This document shows, one piece after another, positions 62,167-64,000 of a stretch of 64,000 nt of DNA. This DNA is from Adhaeribacter aquaticus DSM 16391 (GTDB lineage Bacteria; Bacteroidota; Bacteroidia; Cytophagales; Hymenobacteraceae), in assembly GCF_000473365.1 (NCBI RefSeq), contig NZ_KI421517.1, forward strand, positions 889,363 to 953,362, in the 5' to 3' direction. How positions within the stretch are numbered: the first letter of the stretch is position 1; every line of letters begins with the position of its first letter. A program made the translations under genes and the position numbers. The notes under the pieces were generated by a model that saw nothing but the letters and a program-made list of their open reading frames with translations, searched no databases and was not told where the DNA came from.

Positions 62167-63393
62167 TTAACGTTTATTCTGAGTCTGGTCATCCTCGCCC
62201 ATTACGTCATACCCACGCCACTTGTATTCTTTCCCAATATTTATGGCTGCCGGCCAGGCAATCTGGTGCTGGCTGCTGGCTACCCATTTCCGGCGGTTTT
62301 CTTCTGTATCAAACGAAATCTGGATTTGGTAATTGTAAGTAGTTGGTTCGGCCTGTATTTCTTTTGAAATATTTTCTGGGTATAAACGCAATAGTTTGGA
62401 GCCTAAATATCCCTGCTGCACTAGCATGGCCGGCACATAAACGGAACGGTACATTTTCTCAAAGGCTTCACTTTCCTGTTTCGGAACCTTAAAGTCCATT
62501 TGCAATACCATGGCTTTTGGTTTTCCCGGTGTTGTTTGTAAGCTAAGGCCTTTTTGTTTGGTAGTGGAAGTGCCAATAACCAATATTTCCAGGTCTTCTC
62601 TTCCATCATTTGTAATAGTTACATTTTCACCAACTAAGCCATAGGCTGCATCTTCTGGTTTGAGTGCTGCTTTATCATTATTGATGGCAATGGCACCATT
62701 CCCTTTTATTACAAAATATACTTCTTCGATGCCCTCCAACTGGCGTTGCCCGGAAGAACTGCCGGCTGGAATGATTACGTGGTCCACATGGTTCCAGCTG
62801 GTACTGAAAATGTCAGGTCCAAAAACCCGGCGGTAAAGAACTCCCTTGCCCGTATAAGCTGGATTATTAGCTCTAAGTTTATCCCGCTCCAAACGACCAG
62901 ATACAAACACCGGGATTGGATCGATAGCCGCACCTACGCGGGTATCACCCAGATCAAAGGCATCGCCGCGGCCTTTAGTTTCGCTAACAGCAAAGTTAAG
63001 CCAACGAACAGGTTGATTAGATGGATTGTGAATAGCATGGGCATCTCCCAATTTACATGGCACAACAGCTGGTGCTTTTATCTTGGAAGTACGACCATTC
63101 ACGGTAAATTCTGCTTCTCCGGTTAGCAGCACATACATTTCCTCAATTTTATGATGAAAATGGTGGCCAATACCTGATTTAGGCTCTATAACTCCGGAGT
63201 GCAGGTAAAGAAAATTAGAGGTTACTTCTTTACTGCCTACTAATTGGGTATAACCCATTTTCCCAGCTCCGGCATGTACGGCGGTTAAGGGACGGTATTT
63301 ACTTGGATCATTGGGAATAACCCTGTCTCTGGCAGGTTGGGCCACCGTCGCAAGAGACGTTAGTGTTAAAATTGTTAGTAATAATCGTTTCAT
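62167..63393 (-). CDS. Exported two-cupin protein with a C-terminal ABM-like domain
   Basis: The 408-residue protein has a signal peptide (MKRLLLTILTLTSLATVAQ). Cupin 1 at about 40-155 carries GIGHHFHHKIEEMYVLLTGE (metal His/Glu) and HAIHNPSNQPVRWLNF. Cupin 2 at about 205-285 carries RQLEGIEEVYFVIKGNGAIA; its His set is incomplete, so it may not bind metal. The last 120 residues (QMDFKVPKQESEAFEKMYRS, then GYLGSKLLRLYPENI, then NRRKWVASSQHQIAWPA) look like the ferredoxin-like antibiotic-monooxygenase (ABM) fold. That fusion is not one I recognise. Same strand as the RraA-like gene. Confidence 0.78.
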   Translation of the reverse strand: MKRLLLTILTLTSLATVAQPARDRVIPNDPSKYRPLTAVHAGAGKMGYTQLVGSKEVTSNFLYLHSGVIEPKSGIGHHFHHKIEEMYVLLTGEAEFTVNGRTSKIKAPAVVPCKLGDAHAIHNPSNQPVRWLNFAVSETKGRGDAFDLGDTRVGAAIDPIPVFVSGRLERDKLRANNPAYTGKGVLYRRVFGPDIFSTSWNHVDHVIIPAGSSSGQRQLEGIEEVYFVIKGNGAIAINNDKAALKPEDAAYGLVGENVTITNDGREDLEILVIGTSTTKQKGLSLQTTPGKPKAMVLQMDFKVPKQESEAFEKMYRSVYVPAMLVQQGYLGSKLLRLYPENISKEIQAEPTTYNYQIQISFDTEENRRKWVASSQHQIAWPAAINIGKEYKWRGYDVMGEDDQTQNKR

Positions 63394-63442
63394 ATTAGGT
63401 GGTGGTTTAATTAACTAAATGAGTAGTAAATTTTAACATTAC

Positions 63443-63493
63443 AAGTAGTAAGATGCTAAGCTTTTATTAATCAAGCATTTCATCTTACTACTT
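63443..63493 (-). other. 13-bp stem hairpin between the cupin and PQQ genes
   Basis: AAGTAGTAAGATG (63443-63455) pairs perfectly with CATCTTACTACTT (63481-63493). The loop is 25 bases, and a second pairing, AAGC/GCTT, lies inside. It may be a terminator with a weak T run or an mRNA structure. Confidence 0.45.
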
Positions 63494-63545
63494 ATTAAAA
63501 TAAATTTAAGAATCTTAAAAGAAGCGTATTAGCTGCCTTAAAATA

Positions 63546-64000
63546 TTATTTTTTACCGGACAGTGCATATACCACGTAACCTCTTGGTAAAGCGCCTGGC
63601 TTTTTGGCATGGTTAATACCATCTTGCGTAAAGTTAGAAGAGGCATTAACTACCAAATATTGTTTACCTTTTGCTTCGTACATAATTGGCTGTGCATTCG
63701 ATTCATGGCTCAGGGTAGTTTCCCATAAAAGTTTACCATTGCCAGAGTCATAGGCATATAACTTACCACCTTTAGCAGTACAGAACAACACCCCGGTCGA
63801 CGTTACCACAATGCCTTTGCGCTGCGTACCACCCGGCGTGCCTAAGTTTTGGGTTTCTTTCTTCATCGCCAGCGTATCTTCGCCAATGGGTCTTTCCCAC
63901 TTAATGGTACCCGTGTTTAAATCGTAAGCCACTACTCTTGACCATTTCGGATTTAACAAGCCCGGCCAGAAGGTACCGTAATCAGTCGTATAGCGGTCTT
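63546..64000 (-). CDS. PQQ-dependent dehydrogenase-like propeller, C-terminal part (continues past window end)
   Basis: The frame is open through base 64000 on the minus strand, so the N-terminal part is missing; about 150 residues are visible. Upstream of TTG 63959 the frame reads DRYTTDYGTFWPG, so that TTG is not the true start. Blade motifs are VAYDLNTGTIKWERPIG, GVLFCTAKGGKLYAYDSGNG and LLWETTLSHESNAQPIMYEA, typical of the PQQ-type eight-bladed propeller (GDG-K-L-W tryptophan-docking motif). GGTQRKGIVVTSTGVL is the likely tunnel region. It may oxidise alcohols or aldoses in the periplasm, with the downstream cupin, RraA and SMP-30 genes. It could also be a BamB-like propeller. Confidence 0.8.
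   Translation of the reverse strand, partial: DRYTTDYGTFWPGLLNPKWSRVVAYDLNTGTIKWERPIGEDTLAMKKETQNLGTPGGTQRKGIVVTSTGVLFCTAKGGKLYAYDSGNGKLLWETTLSHESNAQPIMYEAKGKQYLVVNASSNFTQDGINHAKKPGALPRGYVVYALSGKK

Noticed and set aside
1-64000. CRISPR arrays, insertion sequences, prophage, integrase or tRNA genes
   Set aside because: No regularly spaced repeats, transposase, integrase or cloverleaf-like sequences could be seen by eye; a tRNA scan would be needed to exclude tRNAs fully.

Overview
The window is chromosomal DNA of a Gram-negative member of the Bacteroidota, most likely order Cytophagales, family Hymenobacteraceae (Adhaeribacter, Rufibacter or Pontibacter type). I infer this from the protein families, not from a database search. 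They include a protein with a type IX secretion (T9SS) sorting tail, a SusC/FhuA-like outer-membrane receptor, many lipoproteins with a Bacteroidota-style lipobox, the small DUF2795 protein, and promoters of the Bacteroidota form (TTTG, about 19 bases, TAnnTTTG). I found no rRNA, tRNA, CRISPR array, prophage or insertion sequence. The DNA looks like ordinary, moderately AT-rich chromosome with short operons, many single genes, and hairpin terminators between convergent genes.

Layout. 1-10.4 kb: end of a TonB-dependent receptor, a LysM protein, an orphan TcmP-like protein, the ABC-F translation factor EttA, a DUF349 helical protein and a T9SS-exported protein with three copies of an unnamed domain. 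11-20 kb: an outer-membrane beta-barrel, DUF2795, an orphan ABC ATPase, a BamE-like lipoprotein, a GAF protein, GDPD, a membrane glycosyltransferase facing GtrA, a zinc alcohol dehydrogenase and CysM. A frameshifted relic of a small tyrosine-phosphatase-like gene follows. 20-34 kb: OmpA lipoprotein, a convergent ygiD/yceI pair sharing a duplicated palindromic operator, then many single exported enzymes (DinB-fold, M28 peptidase, esterase, lipase, PQQ-type sugar dehydrogenase, GH5 glycosidase) and small stress proteins. 34-56 kb: housekeeping genes for DNA repair (dinB, uvrA), RNA helicase, ispD, queA, a MacB-like permease, LOG protein, PBP1A, a lytic transglycosylase, asnS and rpoN. Two tiny paralogous genes of unknown function and two very long perfect hairpins lie between uvrA and asnS. 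56-64 kb: a PAP2-like membrane protein, DUF4188, DUF2254, then an exported catabolic group (SMP-30 lactonase, RraA-like, cupin fusion, PQQ propeller).

The genes fall into a few working groups. Envelope building and remodelling: PBP1A, lytic transglycosylase, OmpA, LysM and the BamE-like protein. Polymer and lipid scavenging outside the cytoplasm: GH5, lipase, esterase, M28, GDPD and sugar dehydrogenase. Translation and RNA: EttA, AsnRS, QueA and the DEAD helicase. Genome upkeep: UvrA and Pol IV. The last 4.3 kb looks like a periplasmic oxidation module whose enzymes nearly all carry signal peptides. No large undescribed system is evident. The best leads are the paired operators, the phosphatase relic, the paralogue pair with duplicated promoters, the orphan TcmP and the triplicated T9SS domain.
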